A stretch of 6,875 nucleotides of DNA from Chloroflexota bacterium (GCA_016200725.1 JACQEE010000055.1:1-6875), one strand, 5' to 3'; shown: positions 1 through 6,125, counted from the stretch's first letter. The notes: generated by a model from the letters alone, not told the origin. Numbers and translations are program-made.

Positions 1-1
1 C

Positions 2-1306
2 CTCAAGGCTGGGGAGGGCACGTGTCCCCTCTGCGGCACCGATCTCGGCGAGGACCGATGCCAGAACGTCCAAGCCGAATACGAACGCCAGGGCAAAGAG
101 TCCAAGAAGCGGTACCGCGACAACGAAGCCGCGATGCAGGGGCTTCAGAAAGACGAGGCACGGGTTCGCACGGCACTGCGTCAATCAGATACGCGTATCC
201 GTACCGGGCGGCAGTCGTTGCAAGGGCGCAAGGCCAAACTAGACCACGACATCGCGCAGGCAGACGAAGCCGACAAGGCGCTGCCCTCACTCCACGCGCA
301 GCGCGCGCGTCTTTCGCAGGCACTCGAACATTCTGACTATGCCCCGGCTGCACAGGTCGCGCTCAAGGACGCCAAGTCGAACCTCAAGGCGCTCGGCTAC
401 GACCGCGTCGTTCACGATGCCGCGCGCCGCGAGTTCGAGCGCTTGCGCCCCGTCGAAGAGCAGCACCGGCGGCTGGACGAAGCGCAGCGCCGCCTGCCCA
501 ACCTTCGCGAGCAGCGCGATTCGCTCCGGGCAGACATCACCCGACGAAACGCCGAAAATGCAGAGGTGCGTAGACAATCCGAGGCGCTCGCGAAGCAGGT
601 AGAGGCGCTGCCTCTCATCGCCAAGCAGCTCGCTGCCGCGACGCAAGCGCACAACAGCGTCGCCACAGACGTGGCCCGCCTCCGTCAGGAACTCGGCGCC
701 GCCAGTCGCGACCTCGAACGCCTCCGCGAGCAGGAATCACTCCGCAATGAGAAGCGCGCTCGGTTATCGCAGACCGAGGACGAAGAGGCCGCCTACAACG
801 AACTCGCCGCAGCCTTCGGGCGCAAAGGCATCCAGGCGCTGATCATCGAGTCCGCCGTGCCCGAGATCGAGGACGAGGCGAACCGCCTGCTGGGACGCCT
901 CACCGACAATCGCATGAGCGTAACCCTGGAGACGCAGGCCGCGCTCAAGAGCCGCGATGCCATGCAGGAGACCCTCGAGATCAAGATCGGCGACGAACTC
1001 GGCACCCGGCCGTACGAGACCTTCAGCGGCGGCGAGGCCTTTCGCATCAACCTGGCGCTGCGCATCGCCCTCTCGCGCCTCCTGGCCCGTCGAGCGGGCG
1101 CGCCGCTGCCCACACTCTTCATCGACGAGGGATTCGGCACCCAGGACCCAGCCGGTCGCGACAAGATCATCGACGCCATCCAGGCGATCCAAGCCGACTT
1201 CGAGCGGATCATCGTCATCACCCACATCGATGAACTGAAGGAGCACTTCCCCACCCGCATCGAGGTGCGGAAGACCCCCAAGGGTTCCACCTTCACGGTC
1301 GTGTAG
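2..1306 (+). CDS. sbcC: SbcC/Rad50-type exonuclease subunit, C-terminal half (5' end off window)
   Basis: This is the ATPase/coiled-coil subunit of the SbcCD (Mre11-Rad50-like) nuclease complex, which processes DNA ends, hairpins and double-strand breaks in the cytoplasm. The reading frame is open from base 2, giving 434 visible residues before TAG at 1304-1306; the ATG at 134 is internal. Visible residues 8-11 are CPLC (23-34), the CxxC zinc hook at the coiled-coil apex, so the window holds the descending coil and the C-terminal ATPase lobe. About 250 residues of Arg/Glu/Ala/Gln/Leu-rich coiled coil follow. The lobe shows FGRKGIQALIIE (from 812), the ABC signature FSGGE (1022-1036, residue 341 on), Walker B LFIDEGFG (1115-1138, Asp375 and Glu376), a D-loop-like TQDPAGRD, and the H-loop His408 (1223-1225). 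The N-terminal Walker A half and any sbcD partner lie to the left. Family identity is very likely; sbcC rather than another Rad50-like SMC ATPase is inferred from the hook and the C-terminal motifs. Confidence 0.93.
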   Translation, partial: LKAGEGTCPLCGTDLGEDRCQNVQAEYERQGKESKKRYRDNEAAMQGLQKDEARVRTALRQSDTRIRTGRQSLQGRKAKLDHDIAQADEADKALPSLHAQRARLSQALEHSDYAPAAQVALKDAKSNLKALGYDRVVHDAARREFERLRPVEEQHRRLDEAQRRLPNLREQRDSLRADITRRNAENAEVRRQSEALAKQVEALPLIAKQLAAATQAHNSVATDVARLRQELGAASRDLERLREQESLRNEKRARLSQTEDEEAAYNELAAAFGRKGIQALIIESAVPEIEDEANRLLGRLTDNRMSVTLETQAALKSRDAMQETLEIKIGDELGTRPYETFSGGEAFRINLALRIALSRLLARRAGAPLPTLFIDEGFGTQDPAGRDKIIDAIQAIQADFERIIVITHIDELKEHFPTRIEVRKTPKGSTFTVV

Positions 1307-1321
1307 CCTACGGTCTATACT
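1292..1321 (+). promoter_or_regulatory. Candidate sigma70-type promoter for the secreted-protein gene
   Basis: TTCACG (1292-1297, 4 of 6 matches to TTGACA) and TATACT (1316-1321, 5 of 6 matches to TATAAT) are separated by 18 bases. The -35 part lies in the last codons of sbcC and the -10 lies just after its stop. Transcription would begin near 1328 and leave a leader of about 97 bases before the GTG at 1425. This is seen by eye only; in G+C-rich DNA the A/T-rich -10 stands out, but the pair could still be chance. Confidence 0.4.
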
Positions 1322-1414
1322 GCCGAACAGTGCCTAGCAACCATTTGCACAGTCCCATCGTTACTATCTGCGAGGCACGCGATGCGGGGCTGCGTTTGCG
1401 GCCATCGTACTTGT

Positions 1415-1419
1415 GGAGG
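1415..1419 (+). promoter_or_regulatory. Shine-Dalgarno GGAGG that sets the start at GTG 1425
   Basis: GGAGG at 1415-1419 stands 5 bases before the GTG at 1425-1427. It makes that codon the preferred start over the in-frame GTG at 1413, which overlaps the SD itself. The signal peptide also begins sensibly at 1425 (MRVTKR followed by a hydrophobic stretch). Confidence 0.65.
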
Positions 1420-1424
1420 CAGCG

Positions 1425-2063
1425 GTGAGAGTAACCAAGCGAGTTTTAGCAATCGGCATCGGCGCAGCAGCGGCAACCTCGCTCTTCGGGACGGTGCTCG
1501 CGGTCAATGCGCAAAGTGGCACGGGTACGCCCACGCCGCCAAAGGGTACGGCCACACCTAAGAGCCCGAATGGCCGTCCCCACGGTCCCGGCCATCCCGG
1601 CCTTCACCCCTTCGGTGGTCCGCGCGGCCCGATGGGCCCCAAGGGCGGTACCGCTCTCGGCGGGCAATTCCAGTACAAGGACTCGAGCGGGAAGACGCAC
1701 TCCATCGCGTCGCACCCAGGCACGGTAAAGTCGAAGACGGCCACCTCGGTCACTATCACCCCGAATGCCGGCGGCGCCGACCAGACCTACACCTTCAGCA
1801 ACCCGGACCAGCGCGTACAGGCCGTTCTGGCGCGCATCAACGTCGGCGACAAAGTGACCGTTATCACGGATAACGACGTCGCGACCGGCATCATTGGCGC
1901 GCCGCCCATGCGCGGCCCGAAGACGCCCGGTCAGCGTCCGCAACTTGATCCCAGCCAACTCCGCCAGCGCATCCAGCAGCAGATCGACGCGCTGCAGAAG
2001 CGTCTCAACGGCCTGCCCACACCGACGCCATCGGCTGGCTCAGGCGCGAAGACGAGCACGTAG
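1425..2063 (+). CDS. Secreted Pro/Gly-rich protein with DUF5666-like segment, function unknown
   Basis: This is a 212-residue protein I cannot name by function. From the GTG at 1425 it begins with a clear Sec-type signal peptide: basic MRVTKR, a hydrophobic core at about residues 7-27, and a likely cleavage after Ala29 (AVNA|QS). There is no lipobox Cys. Residues 31-80 form a low-complexity spacer rich in Pro, Gly, Thr, Lys and His (TPTPP, PHGPGHPG, GPRGPMGPKGG). Residues 81-158 look like a small beta-rich domain (GTVKSKTATSVTITP, then VGDKVTVITDNDVATGI), resembling DUF5666-type repeats found in exported bacterial proteins; that match is from memory and moderate. Residues 167-195 are Gln/Arg/Leu-rich and probably helical, followed by another TPTPSAGSG tail. 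It probably acts outside the membrane; a cell-wall or metal/polymer-binding role is only a guess. It has its own possible promoter, and the rsmG start follows 56 bases after its stop. Confidence 0.82.
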   Translation: MRVTKRVLAIGIGAAAATSLFGTVLAVNAQSGTGTPTPPKGTATPKSPNGRPHGPGHPGLHPFGGPRGPMGPKGGTALGGQFQYKDSSGKTHSIASHPGTVKSKTATSVTITPNAGGADQTYTFSNPDQRVQAVLARINVGDKVTVITDNDVATGIIGAPPMRGPKTPGQRPQLDPSQLRQRIQQQIDALQKRLNGLPTPTPSAGSGAKTST

Positions 2064-2103
2064 CGCAGATCCTTCGATCAGGGCAGCGGCGCCTCGCGAG
2101 CGA

Positions 2104-2112
2104 TGCTACCAT
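2104..2112 (+). promoter_or_regulatory. Candidate extended -10 (TGCTACCAT) immediately before rsmG
   Basis: TG (2104-2105), one base, then TACCAT (2107-2112) resembles an extended -10 element, with 4 of 6 matches to TATAAT. The A of the rsmG ATG (2120) is the eighth base after it, where transcription would be expected to start. I see no -35 match at the usual distance. No Shine-Dalgarno sequence is present, so the message may be leaderless. Confidence 0.35.
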
Positions 2113-2119
2113 CGTCTCC

Positions 2120-2836
2120 ATGCAACGCCTCGCCGATGGCGCGCGCGCCCTGGGCATCACGCTGTCGCCGCAGCAACTCGACGCCTTTCGCCTTTACCGC
2201 GATGAGTTGCTCGAGTGGAACCAGCGGTTCAACCTCACCGCAATCACCGATCCGCTCGAGGTCGAGACGAAGCACTTCCTCGACTCGCTCACCCTCGTGC
2301 CTGCCGTGCCTGATGGCCTCGGCGCGCATTCGCCGCTAGTCGATGTAGGCGCAGGGGCCGGCTTCCCCGGACTCGTGATCAAGATCGCCTGCCCTGATCT
2401 GTCTCTCACGCTCATCGAGGCGACGGGCAAGAAAGCCCGGTTCCTTGAGCACATCGTGGCCAGATTGAGCCTTCGAGACGTACACATCGTTGCCAGACGT
2501 GCCGAGGAGGCGGCGCACGATCCGTCGCTGCGAGAGGCTTTCCACCTCGTGGCCGCCCGCGCGCTCGCGCCGATGCCCGTGCTCGCCGAGTTGACGTTGC
2601 CGTTCTGCGCCGTTGGCGGCCTCGTTGTTGCCCACAAGCGCGGCGACATCTCCGAGGAGTTGCGCCAGGCCGAGCGCGCGATTCGAACGCTCGGTGGCCG
2701 CCTGCGTGAGGTGAAGCCCGTCGCAGTTCCAGGGCTGGAGGACGAACGTTCGCTGGTTGTTCTCGAGAAAATAGCACCTACTCCCGCTGCCTATCCGCGA
2801 CGTCCAGGCATCCCTACCAAGCGACCGCTCGTATAA
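2120..2836 (+). CDS. rsmG: 16S rRNA (guanine527-N7)-methyltransferase RsmG (GidB)
   Basis: RsmG transfers a methyl group from S-adenosylmethionine to N7 of G527 in 16S rRNA, in the 530 loop of the small subunit; loss of this methylation is known to give low-level streptomycin resistance in several bacteria. The 238-residue product has the family's usual length and motifs: WNQRFNLTAI (33-42), DSL (55-57), the SAM-binding glycine loop VDVGAGAGFPG (74-84), IEATGKKARFLEH (about 99-111), ARAL (147-150), and the conserved C-terminal basic stretch PRRPGIPTKRPL (226-237). The ATG at 2120 is chosen because the N-terminal helix starts there at the usual distance from WNQ; it lacks an SD sequence and sits just after a -10-like element. 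rsmG often neighbours mnmG and parAB, but none of those is here. Its stop codon TAA (2834-2836) lies inside the TATAAT of the next gene's candidate promoter. Confidence 0.96.
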   Translation: MQRLADGARALGITLSPQQLDAFRLYRDELLEWNQRFNLTAITDPLEVETKHFLDSLTLVPAVPDGLGAHSPLVDVGAGAGFPGLVIKIACPDLSLTLIEATGKKARFLEHIVARLSLRDVHIVARRAEEAAHDPSLREAFHLVAARALAPMPVLAELTLPFCAVGGLVVAHKRGDISEELRQAERAIRTLGGRLREVKPVAVPGLEDERSLVVLEKIAPTPAAYPRRPGIPTKRPLV

Positions 2837-2837
2837 T
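2832..2837 (+). promoter_or_regulatory. Perfect -10 hexamer TATAAT overlapping the rsmG stop
   Basis: TATAAT at 2832-2837 contains the rsmG stop codon TAA. The ATG of the membrane-protein gene begins after nine intervening bases (2838-2846), so transcription should start at, or a few bases before, the ATG. There is no clear -35 hexamer 16-18 bases upstream and no SD sequence between. A perfect consensus -10 in such G+C-rich DNA at this spacing is unlikely to be accidental, though this is judged by eye. Confidence 0.5.
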
Positions 2838-2846
2838 CGCCTAGCC

Positions 2847-3917
2847 ATGGCTGACACTCCTCCACCTGTTGCCGCACCCCCGCGCCGCCTGCGCTCGCGA
2901 GCACTCGCGGTGCCGACGGTCATCGGCTTCGCCATCGCCGCGGTCTTCATCTACTTCCTCGTCAGCCGCTTCAACATCGACTTCGGCGACACGTGGGACC
3001 GCGTAAAGCACAGCAACTTCGGTTATTTTGCCCTCGCCTTCGTGCTTTACTACCTCACCTTCCCTTTACGCGGGTTCCGCTGGCGGCTGCTCCTTCGTAG
3101 CGCGAAGGCCCTCGACACCGATCCGACGCGCCAGCCGAGTGTGGCCCAATCCGGAACGATGATCCTGATCTCGTGGTTCACCAACTCGATCACCTGGTTC
3201 CGCCTCGGCGACGCCTATCGCGCCTACCTGCTGTCCGACCGGTGGCGCGCCAGTTTCGCGCGCGTGATCGGCACCGTCGCCGCCGAGCGCGTCCTCGACA
3301 TCGCCGTGATGTTCGCCCTCCTGCTGCTCGCTGGCCTCGGGCTGCTCCATGGAGGCACGGCGCGTACCGCCGGCGAAGTGCTCATCGGCTCTGCTGGCGT
3401 CGTCGCCGTTCTCGCGATCGCCCTCCTGGCGATGCGCCTCTACGGCATGCGCATCGCCCGCTATCTCCCGAAACGCCTCAACGCTCTCTACGCCGTCTTC
3501 CAGGAAGGTACGCTCGGTAGTTTTCGCAGCCTGCCGCTCCTCGTCGCGCTGACTGTGGCCATCTGGCTCCTCGAGGCCTCGCGGCTCTACTTCGTCGTCC
3601 ACTCGCTGCACTTGCACGTGAGTCTAGCGTTGGTGCTGTTCGCAGCCCTCGGCCACTCGCTCTTGACGACGATCCCGCTGACTCCTGGCGGTCTGGGCTT
3701 CGTAGAGTTGGGGCTCACCGGCCTCCTAGCGTTAGAGTTGCCGCGAGCCGACGCCGCCGGCATCACCCTCGTCGACCGCTCTATCACCTACTTCAGCATC
3801 GTCGTGCTTGGAGGCCTCGCCTTCGCCGGCTGGCAAGCAGCGCACATGCGACGGCGCGTTGGAGACAACCCGACCGCGACGATGGCCGGCCAGCCGCAGC
3901 AGCCGATCGAGCCGTAG
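2847..3917 (+). CDS. Flippase-like multi-pass membrane protein, LPG synthase TM-region family (UPF0104)
   Basis: This 356-residue protein belongs to the family related to the transmembrane half of lysylphosphatidylglycerol synthase (MprF) and to YbhN/AglD-type proteins, often annotated as flippase-like. A short Pro/Arg-rich cytoplasmic N-terminus (1-20) precedes hydrophobic segments at about 22-40, 58-74, 104-117, 150-168, 176-196, 229-248, 255-276, 281-298 and 312-330; the tail (334-356) is polar. Family-type motifs are PLRGFRWRLLLR (73-84), NSITWFRLGDAYRAYLL (113-129), ARVIGTVAAERVLD (138-151) and TIPLTPGGLGFVELG (275-289). There is no C-terminal aminoacyl-transferase domain, so it is not a full MprF; lipid or polyprenyl-lipid handling is the general expectation but the substrate is unknown. 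The ATG at 2847 follows a TATAAT with no SD. The gene ends 6 bases from the convergent CoA-transferase remnant. Confidence 0.88.
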   Translation: MADTPPPVAAPPRRLRSRALAVPTVIGFAIAAVFIYFLVSRFNIDFGDTWDRVKHSNFGYFALAFVLYYLTFPLRGFRWRLLLRSAKALDTDPTRQPSVAQSGTMILISWFTNSITWFRLGDAYRAYLLSDRWRASFARVIGTVAAERVLDIAVMFALLLLAGLGLLHGGTARTAGEVLIGSAGVVAVLAIALLAMRLYGMRIARYLPKRLNALYAVFQEGTLGSFRSLPLLVALTVAIWLLEASRLYFVVHSLHLHVSLALVLFAALGHSLLTTIPLTPGGLGFVELGLTGLLALELPRADAAGITLVDRSITYFSIVVLGGLAFAGWQAAHMRRRVGDNPTATMAGQPQQPIEP

Positions 3918-3923
3918 CCCTGC

Positions 3924-4283
3924 CTACGCTAACGCCTCTCCAGCCGCCAACACGTTCACCTCATCGTCAGGCATCGCGAGCAGATCATGCAGCAGCCAAG
4001 GCGTGTGCTCGCCGAGAATCGGCGGCGTGCGTTGCGGCGCATGCTCGATCGTCGTGAAGCGAAATGGATGGCCGTCGTGGTGGATCCGCCCCGCCTCGGG
4101 ATGATCCGTTGCCGCGTAGAACCCGCGATGGCGCATCTGTGGGTCACGCTCCAGCAGGTCCTCTGAGTTTTGCACAACGCCTGCGGGTACACCTTGGTGC
4201 TGCAGCGTCGTCATCACGTCCTCAGCAGTTCGCTCCCGCGTCCACGCACCGATCAACGCGTCGAGTTCATCGGTACGACTCAT
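3924..4283 (-). CDS. CaiB/BaiF CoA-transferase family, C-terminal fragment (119 aa)
   Basis: This piece carries the C-terminal part of a family III CoA-transferase: DELDALIGAWTRERTAEDVM (5-24), LQHQGVPAGVVQNSEDLLERD (about 27-47), the DPQMRHRGFY element (48-57), FRFTTIEHAPQRTPPILGEHT (about 74-94), and a short tail to TAG (3924-3926). Such a segment normally follows the inserted domain and closes back on the N-terminal region; it has no active-site Asp itself. Its ATG (4283-4281) overlaps the stop of the N-terminal fragment, and GAGGGG precedes it by 5 bases, so the piece could be translated, although it more likely became an open frame by the deletion. The stop lies 6 bases from the stop of the convergent membrane-protein gene. 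Confidence 0.7.
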   Translation of the reverse strand: MSRTDELDALIGAWTRERTAEDVMTTLQHQGVPAGVVQNSEDLLERDPQMRHRGFYAATDHPEAGRIHHDGHPFRFTTIEHAPQRTPPILGEHTPWLLHDLLAMPDDEVNVLAAGEALA

Positions 4284-4888
4284 TCTCGCCCCTCGCCGGT
4301 GGCGCGTCGGTACGCCAAGGCTGCAAAGAGCGCCGGTAGCACCTGATATGGCGTAGATGACGTGTCGGGGTAACTCATGCCCGAGCCGACGGGTTGACGC
4401 TCGGGATCGCCACTGAGCTCATCTATGCCTGCTGCAGCCTGGATGTAGTTGCCCATCAGTCGTGCGTGCGCCCCCGGGCCTTCAAGACCCATTCCCGGCA
4501 TGCGCACCATGATGACGTCAGGCCGCACAGCGCGAAAGGCTTCATATCTCAAATCTTGTCGCTCTAGCACACCCGGCGCGTAGTTCTCGACCACGACGTC
4601 GCACTGCGCCGCGAGGCGCAGCACCACTTCGCGCCCCTCGCGTGTCGCGATATTCAATGTTGTCGACATCTTGTCCGTGTTGAAGTTGTTGAAGTAGCCA
4701 GACTTGTTGACGTTGAGCACGCCATCGCGGAACGGGCCAGACGTGCGCATGAGGTCGATCCGTGCCGTGGACTCCACCTTGATGACCTGCGCCCCTAGCA
4801 CGCCGAGCAATCGCGTGAGCAGCGGGCCTGCGATGACCCAGGTGAAGTCGAGGACACGCAGATTGGCGAGCGGCTTTCGCTTGCTCAT
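4280..4888 (-). CDS. CaiB/BaiF CoA-transferase family, N-terminal fragment (202 aa)
   Basis: Family III CoA-transferases swap CoA between carboxylates through an Asp-bound acyl-CoA anhydride/thioester path; intact members have about 400 residues and form interlocked dimers. This piece holds the N-terminal Rossmann-like region: LRVLDFTWVIAGPLLTRLLG (10-29), GAQVIKVES (32-40), a substrate loop with NVNKSGYFNNFN (59-70), DVVVENYAPGVLER (97-110), and SYPDTSS (172-178), whose Asp175 aligns with the catalytic Asp by its 26-residue distance from the TGxGQ site. It then stops at TGA (4280-4282) after TGEGRE. The ATG at 4888 overlaps the TGA of the upstream family member (ATGA), and a weak SD (AGGTG, 4893-4897 on the minus strand) lies 4 bases before it. 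It is translationally coupled in an operon with two other family III genes. On its own it lacks half the fold. Confidence 0.8.
   Translation of the reverse strand: MSKRKPLANLRVLDFTWVIAGPLLTRLLGVLGAQVIKVESTARIDLMRTSGPFRDGVLNVNKSGYFNNFNTDKMSTTLNIATREGREVVLRLAAQCDVVVENYAPGVLERQDLRYEAFRAVRPDVIMVRMPGMGLEGPGAHARLMGNYIQAAAGIDELSGDPERQPVGSGMSYPDTSSTPYQVLPALFAALAYRRATGEGRE
4289..4294 (-). promoter_or_regulatory. SD-like GAGGGG before the C-terminal CoA-transferase fragment
   Basis: On the minus strand GAGGGG (4294-4289) lies 5 bases before the ATG at 4283 and within the last codons of the N-terminal fragment. With the ATGA stop/start overlap it could let ribosomes restart and make the 119-residue C-terminal piece. 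It may simply be part of the Gly-Glu-Gly codons of the TGEGR motif that happened to end up there. Confidence 0.35.
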
Positions 4889-6111
4889 GTCGCACCTGCC
4901 GCTCGCAGCGCCCGCATCTCGCCGCGCGACAGCCCTAACTCACCCTGGTAGACCGCCTCATTGTGCTCCCCGATGCGCGGCGGTCGACAGCTCGGCTGCC
5001 ATGGCGTCCGCGAAAGGCGCACCGGCGGGCCCGGGTAGCGGACCGCGTGGCCGTTCAGCGCAACGTCCACAAAGAACTTACGCCACGCGAGTTGCTCGTC
5101 GCGAACGACAGCGTCGATCGTGTTGATCGGCATGATCATGAAACCCCGCTGCCGCCCTTCGCGCACGGCCTCGTCCCGCGTCATCGTCCGCGTGAAGGCG
5201 TTGATCTGTTCCTCGATCTCATCCAGGCGCGCGCGGCGCCCTTCGAGGCTCTCCATCTCAGCGTCCGCGAGCCATCCAGCCATGCCGTGCGAGGCCATCC
5301 AGTCCACGACGCCCTTCAATCCAGGGCCAACGCGCACGTACAGTGCCATGAACTTGATGTAGCCGTCGCGCACGGGATAGACGTGCCTCCAGCCCGACAT
5401 GCTCTTGAACCCGACCCGCTCGAGATTCTGGCGGCGCAGGTCCCAGAGCGGCATCGCGTCCTGCCCTGTCATCGCGACCGCCTCTTGCATCGACACGTCG
5501 ATGAACTGTCCCTCGCCGCTCTCGGCGCGATCGTGCCAGGCGATGAGGGTCGCTAACGCCACATGTGCGCTGCCCATCAAGTAGGCTTGTTCCCCTCCCA
5601 TCCGGAAGGGCGGACCATCAGGGAACCCCACGCGATGCGACAGCCCGCCCATCGCCTGCACGGTGAGGTCTGTCCCCTGAAAGCCGCGATGCGGCCCCGT
5701 TTGGCCGAATGGCGTGAGCGCTGTATAGATGAAATCGGGCTTTATTTCCCTCAGATCTTCGTGGCCAAGGCCAAGACTTGCCATGTACCCAGGCGCGAAC
5801 GACTCGAGCAAAGCATCGGCGCCATTCAGCAGCTCAAGGAACAACCGCCTTCCTAATCCAGAGGTGATGTCCAGCGTTACGCTGCGCTTGCTAGCGTTGT
5901 GGTAGGCGAACGACAGGCTGCGTTCACGCTCAGGCCACATCCCGTCGAACGGCCCGCGCCATCGCAACCCATCTCCACCTGGCGGCTCGATCTTGATGAC
6001 GTCCGCGCCCAGCTCGGCGAGCATTTTACCGCCGTACGCAGCCTCAGGACCGGCGAGATCGAGCACGCGCATGCCCCGAATGGGTGGACGCCGACCGTTG
6101 CTCGCCACCAT
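4885..6111 (-). CDS. CaiB/BaiF (class III) CoA-transferase family protein, full length, catalytic Asp replaced by Ala
   Basis: This 408-residue protein is a complete member of the CaiB/BaiF family. It shows MRVLDLAGPEAAYGGKMLAE (14-33), GADVIKIEPPGGD (35-47), LLESFAPGYMASLGLG (101-116), TPFGQTGPHRGFQGTDLTVQ (133-152), SGEGQFIDVSMQEA (198-211), the C-terminal helix LDEIEEQINAFT (296-307) and a VVRDEQLAWRKFF element (335-347). At the position of the usual catalytic Asp (ADYxxG-type motif before TGxGQ) it reads QAYLMG (175-180), so Ala176 takes the Asp place; His and Asp residues around 144-148 do not obviously replace it. It may be an inactive partner subunit, as in heteromeric family III enzymes made from tandem genes, or may bind CoA without transfer. 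The ATG at 6111 follows GGAGG by 4 bases; the second codon GTG is an alternative start. Its TGA overlaps the next ATG. Confidence 0.9.
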   Translation of the reverse strand: MVASNGRRPPIRGMRVLDLAGPEAAYGGKMLAELGADVIKIEPPGGDGLRWRGPFDGMWPERERSLSFAYHNASKRSVTLDITSGLGRRLFLELLNGADALLESFAPGYMASLGLGHEDLREIKPDFIYTALTPFGQTGPHRGFQGTDLTVQAMGGLSHRVGFPDGPPFRMGGEQAYLMGSAHVALATLIAWHDRAESGEGQFIDVSMQEAVAMTGQDAMPLWDLRRQNLERVGFKSMSGWRHVYPVRDGYIKFMALYVRVGPGLKGVVDWMASHGMAGWLADAEMESLEGRRARLDEIEEQINAFTRTMTRDEAVREGRQRGFMIMPINTIDAVVRDEQLAWRKFFVDVALNGHAVRYPGPPVRLSRTPWQPSCRPPRIGEHNEAVYQGELGLSRGEMRALRAAGAT

Positions 6112-6115
6112 CAGG

Positions 6116-6120
6116 CCTCC
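6116..6120 (-). promoter_or_regulatory. Shine-Dalgarno GGAGG for the full-length CoA-transferase gene
   Basis: On the minus strand GGAGG (6120-6116) lies 4 bases before the ATG at 6111 and 7 bases before the GTG that forms codon 2. Either could be the actual first codon; the difference is one residue. It sits in the 14-base gap after the upstream gene's TAG, which fits co-transcription. Confidence 0.6.
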
Positions 6121-6125
6121 GCGCG

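Larger units (their letters stand above)
3924..4888 (-). pseudogene. Class III CoA-transferase gene with internal deletion and frame change
   Basis: Taken together, 4888-4280 and 4283-3924 encode the first half and the C-terminal part of one CaiB/BaiF-type enzyme, but the middle is missing. The first piece stops directly after TGEGRE, where relatives continue TGxGQxIDVS; the second piece resumes at RTDELDALIGAW. In the two intact neighbours 87-95 residues separate the equivalent points, so roughly 80-90 codons are absent here. The pieces are in different frames (start codons 605 bases apart), so the loss is not a multiple of three. The missing part belongs to the linker and inserted domain of the fold, so a normal enzyme is not expected. 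A true deletion and an assembly error cannot be told apart from this sequence. Confidence 0.7.

Noticed and set aside
134..1306. sbcC-type gene starting at the ATG at 134
   Set aside because: The same frame is open to base 2 and contains the CPLC zinc hook upstream of this ATG, so the start lies left of the window.
1388..1403. Hairpin GGCTGC / GCGGCC with a GTTT loop in the leader before 1425
   Set aside because: It has six pairs with one G-U and a four-base loop but no T tract and no known riboswitch pattern. Such stems are common by chance in G+C-rich DNA.
1413..1427. Start of the secreted protein at GTG 1413
   Set aside because: That codon overlaps the GGAGG site. The GTG at 1425 has correct spacing and gives a cleaner signal peptide.
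2093..2100. Perfect palindrome CTCGCGAG just upstream of the rsmG -10
   Set aside because: Eight bases in this base composition is within chance, and I see no second copy near another promoter to support an operator.
2336..2950. 204-codon open frame on the minus strand spanning the end of rsmG and the next gene's start
   Set aside because: It has low-complexity Arg/Gly/Ala content, runs across two real genes and their promoter, and shows no recognisable motif.
3066..3617. 183-codon open frame on the minus strand inside the membrane-protein gene
   Set aside because: It is Glu/Asp/Arg/His-rich with no domain, no SD and lies opposite a gene with clear family motifs. It is the usual antisense shadow of G+C-rich coding DNA.
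4963..5556. 197-codon plus-strand frame opposite the full-length CoA-transferase
   Set aside because: Its composition (Arg, His, Val, Pro) mirrors the real minus-strand gene's codons, and it has no supporting motif or start signal.
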